Source: Lates calcarifer | Taxonomy: Eukaryota > Chordata > Actinopteri > Centropomidae | Direction of reading: 5' to 3' | NCBI RefSeq assembly: GCF_001640805.2 | Contig: NC_066837.1 | Coordinates: forward strand, 26,970,789 to 27,034,788 | Length of the DNA stretch: 64,000 bases | In this document: piece by piece, positions 53,101 to 63,392 of the stretch | Layout of the letters: each line of letters begins with the position of its first letter | Numbering within the stretch: the first letter of the stretch is position 1 | Notes under the pieces: model-generated | Seen by the model: only the letters and a program-made list of their open reading frames with translations | Told to the model about the DNA's origin: nothing | The model's database searches: none | Made by a program: the position numbers and the translations under genes

Positions 53101-56100
53101 TTGTAAAAGTGACACTCCATGATTTTGCATATCCAAGTCTGTTTACAGGTCTCTGTACACAACAAGTTAGCTTAAAAGACCTCTGTAGCCTGCTCCTCAT
53201 CTCTGCTTGAGGCTCCAGGCTACATTAGCCCCTACTATAATACACCAGAGTCCCTGACCAACTGTTATGAGTCTGAAAACATTATAGGAAAGCAATGTTG
53301 CAAAGGTGGACTTCTCTTTTAATGTTAATAATCAGCCAATCATGTGGCAGCAACTTAATGCATGCAGACGTTGTCAAGAGGTCCAGTTGTTCAGTTCAGT
53401 ATCAGCATGGGGGAGAAAAAGTGACCTAGGTGATTGGTGGTAAAATCCTCACTGGGCCCAGACAGGGTGGATTGAGTATCTCAGAAGCCACTGATCCTCT
53501 TTGCACATTCTACAGACTGTACAGAAGAAGACTAGAAAAATGTTACCTGGTCAAATCTTGATATCTGCTGTGACATGCAGATGGTACAGTCAGAATGCCA
53601 GTGTAAACAATATGAATCCATCCTGCCTTGTGCCAACTGATTAGATTGCTGCTGGTGGTATAATGACACTGAGAATATCGTATTATCACACATTATTCTA
53701 ACTGAGCCAAACCACCCACCTGATCTCCATCCAGTAGAGGACCTTGAAGTGGAACAAGATATTTGCAGCATTAACGTGCAGCCAACAAATGTGCAGCACC
53801 TGCACAGGAGTCTTGTCATGTTCTAGAAAGGTGTATCTAATAAAGTGGCCACTGAGTGTAAATACTAAGTTGTTCATTATAAAGACAGAATGTAGACTAC
53901 ACTGACATACCCACCAAGTTTGTCATAGTTTTTGGATGTTTGTGTCTGGTAGTTTTTCTTTCTCCACCCATGACAATTGCAAGTGTTTTGGTGTGCTACT
54001 AATATAACATGTTGACTGGAGGTGAAGGCAAACATAACCCCTGTAACTTAAGCTACACAGGATGGACTGATCTGTATTTTGCCCAGTTACCTAGCATCAG
54101 AATCATACTTGAATTTAGATGATCATTCAGTCTTTTTATATTGGACTTGGCTCTCAGTGTATTAGAAGTTCTAACTTAACTAAAATAACTTACAATATCT
54201 GTCAGAAAAACCCTGGCATTTATTAAATTACTGTTAAGTGCATAACTGCTGCAAAGCTTTCTTTCACATGTCTGTTCCACTAGCACAGAACAGAAACAGA
54301 ACAGAAATTTTTTGGGGAGGATTTGAAACTTACACAGGATGTGTGTGTAGTCAGAAGGGAATGTTTGAATCACAGAATCAAACTGAGAACTAAAGCTGTT
54401 TGAACTCACTCTCTCACTCACATTCTTTAAACTTGCCTGAAAGTTTAAGCTTAAACTCACTTACAGTATACTAAAGCACAACCAAGGTCAGGCAAACGGC
54501 ACAGCATTGAATCTAAACTTCTTCTTTTTTTAAACAGGCGACAAGACCAATACTCCACAGCTGTAATGGTCTACAAGGAGTACTTGACAAAACTGTATGT
54601 GGTGTCAGCCGTCCTGTGTATCGGAGCAGATCTGCTGTGAGTCATACTGCACCCTGACACTCTTCCAGCAGAGAGAAGTGAAATGTCATATATGCTGAAC
54701 TGTGACCAACTGCCTGGACTTTTGATATTTGCAACCGTGGAAGCTTCTTTCATGTTGACATTTTCTCCTTCTCTCTGAATCAAATCTAATCTCTCTCTTT
54801 TTTGTTTTGTTTTTTTAATATGAAGGCAACATTTCTAACTTCTTTCTTCATCATAAATAAATATGAGTGGAATGACACAATCTCAATGACCATTATCGGA
54901 CACAGGTAGAGACCTTCTCATGCAATCCAACACACAGAATCAAGCCAAACATTTTCTTTGTATAATTAAATTAATATTTATCATCATTGCATGCTCCGTA
55001 TTCACAAGAAATGCTTTTTGCATCCTCAGTGATAATGCAAACACCAACAGGACCAATTTCCCTGACCAAAAGCATCCCGGTACAACTTGAAATTAAAATG
55101 GCAATAACAGTGTAAGTATCACTATTCACATAATTAGCATTTTGTGTTGTGGTTCTTATATGCTCCCTGTATTTTTTATTTTTTGATGAATCAAATAAAT
55201 TCATTTATTGATTTTACATTATCCAGGCAGTAGTTATATACAGTTCCACAGCTAACTGCATACTGTGATCTTCCTGTCTTCTTTTCAGGGAGGACAGTAG
55301 CACCACCTATCTGAACTTCACAGTAGAAGATGCTGATGAAGATGTTCCTAAAAGAATTGAGACTATATACAAGGTGAGGCAGTAAACTATTATGCAACAA
55401 GCAACCATCAGAATGACATACATCCATAATTATCTTATAAAGTTGTTATGGTCAATATGTTAGCAAAATGTTGCTTATTTATACAACCAGCAGATGTTTA
55501 GAGTCATATTTCTGTCAACCTGACAAATTTTAGCCCCTGTCTTCTTTTGCTGTGTTTTGGTCTTCACCAACTCCCAGGTCTTTAGTTGCAAAAGGCTAAA
55601 CTATGTTCACTAGTTAGTTGCTAACTTTGGCTGTCTGCTTAAAGCAACATTATGCAACAATTTTTTCTTAAAATAGCAGCTTTAAAATCATTTAGATGGT
55701 AGGGAGAATGGTGCCTCTGCCCTTCCTACTCCATGTCCCCAATGCCTGTTCTTACACTATGTAACTATGGTAAGCGGGCACAGTCTGGTATGACCACAAG
55801 AATTGTATAACTGAGTGATAGTCAGCAGCTTAAACTGTCACAATTGGGCCCAGCAAGTTCAAGAGTAATGCTAAATGCAGTTTGGCATGTTTTTCACAGC
55901 GAGGACACTTTGGGTTGAGAAGTCATGAGGACTATACACCGTACAGTTGTGTCTCAGTTTAGTGGGACTATGCAGTCGGAGCTCCAGTCAAGCGATTGAT
56001 AGGCTTTGATTTCTGTACTCAAAAACTGCATAACTGCTCAGAGGCCAACATCAGTAATTTCTAGTTGTGGCTGCAGAGGCTGCTGTTGCTCTGCAAATAT

Positions 56101-57770
56101 TACAACACATTGCTTTAACACTTTGCATTTTTTAAGGGGTTTGTATGAGCCAAAGAAATAAGACATTATGTCCCAATTAGTGAGACTAGATTGATTTTGT
56201 TGTCTCTAGAGAGAGCCAGGGTAGCTGTTTCCTCACAGACCAGTGAGTGGCATCAATCTCCTCATTTGACAGGCTCCAGGAAAATGAAGCATATTTCCAA
56301 AATGTTAAACTATTTTCTTAAAATGGACCAACTGTCTCTCACCATTCACAGATCGCTAATCCAGGTTTGAGGCCTTTTCCTGTCGATGTGTTCCTGAGCT
56401 TCCCAACTAAACTGGAAAATAACTTTGAAATTATGAACTATAATGTGTCTGTCCAGCAGGTAATTTGTTGACTGCCAGAGCACTGTTACTGTATATAGAC
56501 AATGCTTACCAATTCACTTATACTATTACTGTATATAAAAATACAAAATCTTAACACCTACCAATCACTTTTTCTCTTTTAAGAGCAAAACTCAATGCAA
56601 CATTTCTGACAACGCATCCGCAGTAAGTAAAACATATTTAGTATCAAACTTCTCAAACTGAAGATGTCATAAAAGATTTTTTTTTTCTCAATTTTTTATT
56701 TATTTTTACCTGTGTTTCAGGACTGCTCACCAGAAAAATACTGCAAGACTGTAAGGTGTGACACTTTCATCCTGGAGAAAGAATCAGACGTTGAGGTTAA
56801 ATTGTCAGCACACGTACAATTTAGGGATCTCAAAGAGCGTGCAAAGGTATGTAGCAACAACACACAGACAGAACACACACCACACATACAACTGAAAGTG
56901 GTAAATATAGAATTCACTGACATGTACTTACTTTGCAGAATATTGACTTTCTGAAAAAATATACTGGAGACAGCATGGAGGTTAAATTTAAAAGCTCTAT
57001 AAATGTTGGCTATAACACACAACGATATGTGCTGGATTCTCATAAACAAGAGGTATGTCCACACTACTGTCATTTCAAATACACTGCTTTAAATGCTTTT
57101 CAGTATACCTAATTTATCACATTCATTAACCACAGAATAAATATGGGTCTACAAAAGAGAAGTCTCATGAAACTGGCTTGCCAAAAGACAACGATCTGAC
57201 GATGAAAGAGGTGTGTTGAGTCTTCACATGACCAGCCAGAATTTTAGATCTACACTTATTAGGCATAGGTCACACTTTGAAAATGTGTATTTGTTCTGCC
57301 AACAGTCTGAAGTTCGGGTTGAGTTAATAATTCTGCCAAATCAAAATCTGATCATTTTAACTGGAACTGGACTGGGACTTCTGCTTCTGTTGATAATCAC
57401 AATCATCATGTGTAAGGTAAGAGCTGATTTCCAGACTCAAGAGTTTCACTACAATCCCCCCATTTAAAATAAAATTAAATGAATTAAAAAAAAAAAAAAA
57501 ATTAAATGATGTGTTTTAGCTTTTGTCTAATGATTTTTCTTGTGTCACAAGATGGGTTGCTTCAAGAGGAAAAGGTTTTATACAGAAGAAGAGGAGGAAA
57601 ACGCTCTTCAGGTTTATTCTGAGTCAACCCCTGCTCCTACCAATGGGCTAATCAACCAACCAGAGACTGAAGACAAATCTGACCAACTGTCAGAGGATAA
57701 AATGCTTCTTGATGATGGCGAGGCAGGTAACAGCACCCTATTGGCTGATACAAAGGAGGGACTGGAGTAA
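41157..57770 (+). CDS. Leukocyte integrin alpha subunit with I domain (alpha-M/X/L-like), carrying three frameshifts; possible pseudogene
   Basis: Pairs with a beta-2-type subunit for leukocyte adhesion. Thirty-one coding exons: 41157-41199, 43521-43638, 43962-44056, 44198-44280, 44403-44518, 44601-44731, 44836-44978, 45159-45309, 45511-45646, 45736-45809, 47616-47733, 48112-48254, 48884-49030, 49146-49343, 49750-49880, 50555-50712, 50807-50973, 52119-52236, 52718-52788, 52873-53014, 54538-54636, 54826-54905, 55030-55111, 55289-55373, 56352-56459, 56584-56622, 56721-56846, 56939-57052, 57136-57210, 57306-57416, 57552-57770; about 1,205 codons. Visible: signal peptide to LAFNIDV; I domain with [18 protein letters not shown] and ITDGDPSD, and the internal-ligand Glu in FTMEG; propeller calcium loops DINSDSNTD and DLNGDGLRD; membrane span [20 protein letters not shown]; tail KMGCFKR plus a long acidic region. 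Exons 5, 18 and 23 are out of frame. No long X domain precedes the I domain, so it is not alpha-E. Confidence 0.85.
41200..43520 (+). other. Intron 1 of the first integrin gene
   Basis: A 2.3-kb AT-rich intron with an A17 run (about 41274-41290), a stretch at 41900-42070 resembling a common fish mobile repeat (ctagtagctaact and cagagcttttttgctgg), TG-rich microsatellite sequence (about 42920-42955) and a dispersed repeat at 42980-43091. No coding signal. Confidence 0.45.
42980..43091 (+). repeat. Dispersed teleost repeat ending (gcgctatataagtacagtcc)
   Basis: Contains gtgaagcgctttgagtggtc, agactagaaaagcgctatat and aagtacagtccatttacca, a very common fish repeat end. The preceding gaatgtgtgtg run belongs to the same unit. 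Confidence 0.6.
44421..44427 (+). other. Frameshift 1 in the integrin gene (exon 5, net +1)
   Basis: Exon 5 is 116 nt, but the flanking phases (0 in, 1 out) need 115. Upstream the frame reads VCSPSVG, downstream [16 protein letters not shown]; the switch falls at ggcacatgaa, where one base too many separates them. In the incoming frame a TGA follows at once (44426-44428). Confidence 0.8.
45810..47615 (+). other. Intron 10 of the first integrin gene
   Basis: A 1.8-kb intron, unusually long for this gene. It holds the degenerate minisatellite listed separately and about 1 kb of unclassified sequence that is somewhat less AT-rich than neighbouring introns, which may be an old mobile-element insertion. 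Confidence 0.45.
46165..46500. repeat. Degenerate minisatellite, unit about 40-45 bp, with one inverted unit
   Basis: Four tandem diverged units between about 46333 and 46495 share a pattern like gtggccat.gaatagnatct, then nttccnacgcgttn.aaantc (for example gaataggatcttgctcctac, gaatgaggtcttgttcccat, aataagatctctttccca and gaatagaatctcattccaac). At 46185-46235 a further unit lies in reverse orientation (ggatgggaacgagatcctac). Unit boundaries are approximate. Confidence 0.6.
50034..50172 (+). repeat. Dispersed teleost repeat, copy 2 (5' part)
   Basis: In integrin intron 15. It begins with the typical ccatccatctatccatccat and tttctatac.ttatc, then aggctggaaccaatcccagc and gaggtacaccctggacaggt. 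It corresponds to the segment that overlaps and precedes the start of the copy at 40390. Confidence 0.65.
52203..52209 (+). other. Frameshift 2 in the integrin gene (exon 18, net +1)
   Basis: Exon 18 is 118 nt between two phase-0 boundaries, so it should be 117. The incoming frame reads correctly to KNAILN and then meets TGA at the exon end. The downstream frame, one base over, reads [10 protein letters not shown] and joins VPFEKQC of exon 19, which matches the family. The extra base is probably the T of aactgtgg. Confidence 0.85.
53059..53860 (+). mobile_element. Tc1/mariner-like transposon relic, about 800 bp, with matching inverted ends
   Basis: The ends tacacttagtggccacttta (53059-53078) and taaagtggccactgagtgta (53841-53860) are inverted repeats with 19 of 20 matches, and TA lies at both ends as expected for TA target duplication. 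The interior keeps recognisable but decayed transposase sequence (ccacctgatctccatccag, equal to [11 protein letters not shown], and aacgtgcagccaacaaatgt). It is shorter than a full element and out of frame. It occupies integrin intron 20. Confidence 0.75.
55060..55074 (+). other. Frameshift 3 in the integrin gene (exon 23, net +1 or -2)
   Basis: Exon 23 is 82 nt, but its flanking phases (2 in, 2 out) need 81 or 84. The incoming frame [11 protein letters not shown] matches the family and then hits TGA. The outgoing frame [17 protein letters not shown] matches the continuation and joins exon 24 ([11 protein letters not shown]). The switch lies at about aatttccctg; loss of two bases is the simplest reading. 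Confidence 0.8.
55374..56351 (+). other. Intron 24 of the first integrin gene
   Basis: About 1 kb without coding signal. The part from 55600 (tagttagttgctaactttgg, then aaagcaacattatgcaacaa) resembles common fish mobile-repeat sequence, but I could not define ends. Confidence 0.4.
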
Positions 57771-57834
57771 ACATATGCCACAATCAAAGTGGGTTGACAT
57801 AGTGATATAGCATGCAGCATGCACAAAGGGTCAT

Positions 57835-58018
57835 TGCTAGTAAGGAACAGTCATTTTGGAAATATGCTTATTTGCCTCCTTGCTGGGAATTAGCAGAGAA
57901 GAAGACTGTTACTATTTTCATATCTGTCTGCTGAATATGAAGCTGGAGATAGGAGAGAGTTAGCTTAGCATAAAGATTTGAAACAAGGGGAAGTGCTAGC
58001 CTGGCTCTGTCCAAAGGT
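57835..58018 (+). repeat. Short interspersed fish repeat (MITE-like)
   Basis: Contains cattttggaaatatgcttat, gaatatgaagctggagata, gttagcttagcataaagatt and gctagcctggctctgtccaa, a series seen many times in fish genomes. The exact ends and class are uncertain. Confidence 0.5.
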
Positions 58019-58020
58019 CT

Positions 58021-58460
58021 GTCAAGTCAAATTTTATTTATATAGCGCAATACCACAAGTTACACATTTGCCTCAAGGGGCTGTACAATCTGTACAGCAT
58101 GTGACACCCTCTGCCCCTAGACCCTCAAAGTGGATAAGTCCTTAAAAGCATAAAAATGGAGGAAACCTTGATAAGAGCAACAGAGGAGGGATCCCTCCAC
58201 CTGGACCGACATGCAATAGATGTCGTGCATACAGAATAGAGCAATATAGTGCATTTACAGTATGAATAATCAGGATGACAACATTATAGACTGTAAACAT
58301 ATATAAAGAATATGACCTGGGAGGACACATGCAACTTCCAGGTGTGCCCAAAAAGATAAGATCTAAACCACACAACCTCCTCTCTACCTTGAAGACCTGG
58401 AAAGGCAACAGACCACACAAACAGAAAGACATGAAACCAAGCACACCATTCACACTTAAC
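58021..58460 (-). repeat. Dispersed teleost repeat (retrotransposon-like), reverse orientation
   Basis: Begins gtcaagtcaaattttattta then tatagcgcaata, the usual reverse-complement start of a high-copy fish repeat, followed by cctcaaggggctgtacaatc, gaggaaaccttgataagagc and gagggatccctccacctgg. It abuts the preceding repeat. Confidence 0.55.
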
Positions 58461-60525
58461 TACCAGCTGCCAGTTACTTTACATTCCAGTTCACAGGCTT
58501 AACTTTCTTTGTCATGTAGAGTATGGAAATTTTTGTCACGTAATAACTGGTGGTACTAAAGAAAAGCTCTCCCCCAGAAAAGAGAACTTGCACAGTGTAT
58601 GTAACAACCTGTAATCATGTCACACATATTGATGACAACTGAACAAATCATATTATAGTGGTGTTTGTTGTCTGAGCCTTGATGTTGATGAAAAAAGTTC
58701 ATCCGAGGGCAAAAGCCTCCCCAAACACTGCAGAGACTCAACTTTTAGGAGGGTTAACACCTGTCACTTCACTAGCATCCCCTACTCTTTTAGCATCCCT
58801 GGCTTTGCTACTGATGTATTATTTACATTGTAATATACTGTAACATTATTACTAGACAGCCTTGAGCTAGTTCTGATCTTTAGTACAGGTATTTATTGGG
58901 CAAGCAGTTCAATCATTTTAGTTTAGATCATTTTAGATATTTATAAATTCAAAGATAACATTGACAAAATATAGAATAACAGGTATTTTAAGTGTTTTTA
59001 TGTTTGTCATATATCATTGTATGTTTGTGTTGATTTATTTTGTCCCAGTTTTAGACTATAAAGATACCCAAGCTGACTGATGTACTAGCAAGAAACAAAT
59101 TTTAAAAATGTATCTTATTTTAACTGGCAAATAGCTTTGGCCCTACAATTGTGCACATTTTGGATTTGGATGGTGCTATTCATGCTATCATAACAATTTG
59201 TACTTTCATGATGTTTCTGCTTTTGTTAAGAGATTTTTTTGGCTATTTTGAATCCCTGATGTAAACTCAAAGTTCATGTTAAGTAGGAACAGACAACTCT
59301 CTCCTAGAGCTTCTAAGTGGTATTAATGTTGCTGTCACTGTTGCAAGGAAGAATGTGCAAGTCTCCACTGCTCATTTTAGACACACCAGGATACGTGTTA
59401 TTTCTTTTAATTATTAAATGAACAATAACTCATTTGTTTGTCTCTGGCTGCTAGTGGTAGCATTAGCAGCATAGCTACCGCTCTCAGCCTGGCTGGCTCA
59501 GTCAGAATTAGAAACCTCAATCTCAGTGCTATGATAAAGCAGAGTAAAACACAGGTTTTATTATGTAGGCAGGGTTTGTATATGCTGATCTTGTAGAGAT
59601 AATGCACCTGACTTCCAAATACAATCTACAGTCTAAATACAATCTTACATAGCTGCTAGTGTGGCTGCAGATTCTCATTAGAAATTAAGCTTCGTTTTTA
59701 TTTTTTAACCTTTTAAATACATCCACTGCTGTATCAGTCAGGCTACCATAAAGTCTTAGGGTGAAGTCTAATAATAATATATCACTTTACAGTATGATAT
59801 ACTAGGCTACCATATGCATTTTTTATATTATAATCAGGTGGAAAAACAAATCCAACAGGACCAAGGCACATAGGCAGGTCTCAAAAGACTGGAGGACTGG
59901 GGAAGATAGTGGACAAGTGAGAAATGGAAAATGCAGCAGCTGCTTTGGTGAGGAGTTCTGTAGTTGAAAGGAGAAAGAAAGACATATTTTCCTATACTTC
60001 TCTATCCACATGACATTTTTGTAATCCTGTAAACTTTTCTTTCTGATTGACTATCTTCTGGAGGATGGTTATTACCTATTTGATAGTGTATTTTGCGACT
60101 GCAAAAATGAAAAATAAATAAACAGAATTCTGCAAATCTTGTCGTGTGGTCATTTTCCAGAGACCCTTGCTGGTTTGTGAGTATGAAAGAGGAAGGGATG
60201 GGCATTTAAATAGTGAATAGGAACATATATTTATATAGTTACATTACACTGATACACTCAGAACTCAGTGGAGGTGAGTAAAAAGTTTACTTTTATTTGT
60301 GTGTTTCTCTGTTTGTGCAAGAATGACAGAAACTGAATCAGGGACATAAATACGGGATGAGAAAAAAATATATAAAACATTTAAGGCCCTCCTCTGTTCT
60401 CCCAAAAAATAAGACTTCCCTCCCTTCAGCAAACTCAACCTCCCTCTTTTCCAACCCCTCATCCCAATGCATTCATTTTCCCATTTTCCCCAAGTCCCTT
60501 TGTCTGGAGAGGACTGATGGAAAAG

Positions 60526-63392
60526 ATGCATGTGAAGAATCCCATCATGTGGCTCACCTACACGGTAGCTTTTGGTAAGATCGAAAACAATTATCATCAT
60601 CTACAAAAGTAAATATATAAGAATACTTTATGTGTTTGGGCTTGGACTTTCTGTCCAAGAGTGAGATAAGACGATTGATAGCAGGACAGCTGGATCCAAA
60701 GTATGTTTAGCCCAACTTAAGGTAAAGACTGGAAGAAAGAGAAAGCAGCTAAGCTGTCTCTGTCCAAAGTTCAAATCTGTACACAAACAGAATGAAACGT
60801 ATGTGTTAAAGAATAACTCCAGTATTTTTGAATCTAGGCTTATTTTCCAGTGTGTTTGGGTGTAAATGTCTGTTTTGGACATCTTTGGAATCTGTGCAGT
60901 ATTGACCAAGAACACTGTACGCAGCCACCACAAACAGCTGCTGCAATGTAATCCAAATGAGCAATTGTCCACATCAAAGTACATCCACTGAAGTGCTTTG
61001 TGATTTTGCCAGTGACAGGCTCAGATTGTTATTATTTCAGTTGTGAAAGTAAAGTAAAGTAAAAGTACCACATCCTTTCATTTCTTGTCCATGTAATATG
61101 GCTGGTTGCTCTAATCTTAATGAGTGATATCCATGTGCCAAGATCGTTTGCTGTATCTTTTGTCTTTCAGATTGCCATTCTTAACTATTCATTTAACACA
61201 TCAATCATCAGTAATTGTGATCTAAATATTATGGCAAGGTTTACTGGCAAATCAACATATATACAAGCCTGAGGATCATCATCATTTACTGTCAGGAGAG
61301 GCAGGGTTAAAGACCGCACAGAACAAACTGACATGAGATGAGGTAAATGGGACACTGTGGTAATGAAGAAGGTGGGCGAGAGTTGTTTAGTTATGGGAAA
61401 TCAAGAATTGCTTGGATGTATTCATTAACCAATTGTTTACAGTCCAAAGTTCCTTCCTCCCTTTTGGAGCTTCTATATAAAGGTAAATGTAATGGTGTGC
61501 CAACAATATGTTGGCTAAATCAATGACAGTGAACCAAGCAGAATTAAATGACCCTTGAGACTTTATAGTAACTGTTGTGTCTGAGCCTCATCAGTTATGG
61601 TGGACGTTGCTGCAGCATGCACAGCGTAATGAGTAATGGGTTTTCAAACAAGTCATCTGGGGGTAAGTTGAACTGATGCAGCAGAAGAACACAGGGCTCA
61701 CATAGACGTTGAGAAGCCCTTCTCACTGGGGGTGGAGGAGGTTTGGGCACAGAGGTAGGATGAGTATCTCTCTTTTCCCACCAATAACAATGCAGGGTCT
61801 TCAAACATTGGGATGGAAGCAATGATTTTGTAGATCTGGAGTTCTTGATCAACAACAACAACCAACCCCCCCCCCAGAATTTGAAACTAACCCTAACCCT
61901 CTGGAATTTTGAATGGGAAAATAAGATTTTTGTCATATGAGAGGGAAAAAAACAAAGCAATTTTTTAGCAAAGTTTTAGATAAAGTCTCGCTCAAGCTTC
62001 ACTTGTCAGTATGGCCAAGGGGCATAGGGAGGGCTGGGCAGGCCTGTGGGTGAGAGGACAGAGAAGGTCCAGAGGGAACAGAATGGAGAGAGGAATAGTG
62101 TTGGCAGTTTCAACAAGAGAGGGAAGGACTCAGGAGCAGAGGAGGAGGGAAAAAGAGCTATCCCCGTACAGAGGATGTTGTCATTCATGGTTGGTGCCTT
62201 AACTTCAAGGCCTGGACCTCATTCACCCACTAATCATTTTTATTTTTACTTTGCACAGTATTAGCAAGTATTAGCACAGTATTAGCACAGTATTAGCAAG
62301 TTTTTTGGCAAAACTTTACATAGGGTGAAATCTTGCTAAATTCATTTAAACATGGTGATTTTGTTTCATAAATTTCAGTTATCTCTGTATCTTTGGCTTT
62401 CAACATTGATACAACAACCCCCCACATCTCTACTATGGAACAAACAGATTTCTCCAGAAGCAAATTGTTTCAATTCATGTCTGGCAAAAACAAAGGGTAA
62501 GTATTATTGTTTCAGTTCATGTCATTAAACTGTGTGTTGTTGATTCTTTTAGTTTTGTATAAATTACATTTATCACTGAGTAAGCAAGCATGAGGTATAG
62601 ACCTGGGACTCACCATGATTGTTGTCCACTAGCTCTGACTATCTCATTTCCATGTTGACATCCAATCAAAATCCAGGTAGAATCAAAGGGAACACCTACT
62701 GATAGCAAGTGTAAATGCAAGGGCCCGTGATCAGATGTCATCCAGATATAGATTGTATATTTACATACCAGGGGACAGATGATTATAATCCACTGTAGAT
62801 TCACAACTAAACTCTCTGTACCCTGTGTACACAAATAATATGCACATGCATTTTTTGGTCAGATTTTTTTTAAAGCCATGGTTGTTTTCTTATTTGTTGT
62901 GGAACTGGGTTCATATGCACAAGCCCAGTTAATGGTAGTTAAAACACACACTTGCATAACTGTAAAGTATGAGTGCAATTTTACCAACTGTGTCATAATC
63001 AGCAGTTGTTATTATACAAGGCTGTAGCTTTTAATAGTGCCTGTGCCACTGACTCATATGTACTTGTAAATCACCAGTGCCCAAGAAATTCAAATCATTA
63101 TTAAATGTCAGAGAGTTGATCAATTACTAATCTATAGCACTCATACTAAGATAGACTTTACAACATGCTTTACAATTGAGGATAAACTGCAAAGATCACA
63201 TACTGCCTCATAAATACTCTATGCATTGTTAATACATCTGGGCCCCTGGTATAAACGGGGCCTCAAAGATTACTGTCATATTTGTTGACCTTATCTACAG
63301 GATACATGTCACTGCACCACAGCAGCTAAACGCACCAGAGGATATGTGCAAATCTGATCTAAACCAGACTCACCAGTGCCTCATTATTCCAG
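60526..63392 (+). CDS. Second leukocyte integrin alpha subunit gene, exons 1-3 only (runs off right edge)
   Basis: Tandem paralogue of the preceding integrin gene. Coding exons: 60526-60574, 62379-62496 and 63301-63392. The encoded start MHVKNPIMWLTYTVAF continues [18 protein letters not shown], with the same signal peptide and mature N-terminus (FNID) as copy 1, then FQFMSGKNKG, IHVTAPQQLNAPEDMCKSDL and NQTHQC, the first propeller blade. Exon 2 is 118 nt in both copies, and the junction phases (1, 2, 1) are identical. I chose the ATG at 60526 because aaagATGca aligns with the copy 1 start; an in-frame ATG at 60517 would add three residues. Exon 4 was not found before the window ends. The introns are much longer than the matching ones in copy 1 except intron 1. 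The three exons seen are intact. Confidence 0.85.
60575..62378 (+). other. Intron 1 of the second integrin gene
   Basis: AT-rich intron of 1.8 kb. The segment at about 60790-60990 resembles a common fish mobile repeat (aactccagtatttttgaatc, ccaaatgagcaattgtcc). A short tandem repeat lies at 62253-62300. The open frames near 62000-62260 have no family resemblance. Confidence 0.4.
62253..62300 (+). repeat. Short tandem repeat, unit about 12 bp (cacagtattag)
   Basis: Four imperfect copies of agtattagcac/agtattagcaa just upstream of integrin copy 2 exon 2. Confidence 0.7.
62497..63300 (+). other. Intron 2 of the second integrin gene
   Basis: AT-rich, 0.8 kb, with no coding signal or classifiable repeat. 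Confidence 0.5.

Larger units (their letters stand above)
57771..60525. other. Spacer between the tandem integrin genes
   Basis: Contains the 3' UTR of the first gene, two dispersed repeats (57835-58018 and 58021-58460) and then about 2 kb of AT-rich DNA with no supported gene. The promoter of the second integrin gene should lie just before 60526, and the sequence at 60400-60500 is pyrimidine-rich. Confidence 0.4.

Noticed and set aside
62006..62264. Arg/Gly-rich open frames in integrin copy 2 intron 1
   Set aside because: Purine-rich low-complexity sequence between clear integrin exons; no recognisable protein.
63301..63392. Apparent frameshift in exon 3 of the second integrin copy
   Set aside because: On first reading I seemed to lose one A in the aaa at 63361-63363. 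Recounting the blocks gives 92 nt and a correct phase, so the exon is intact.
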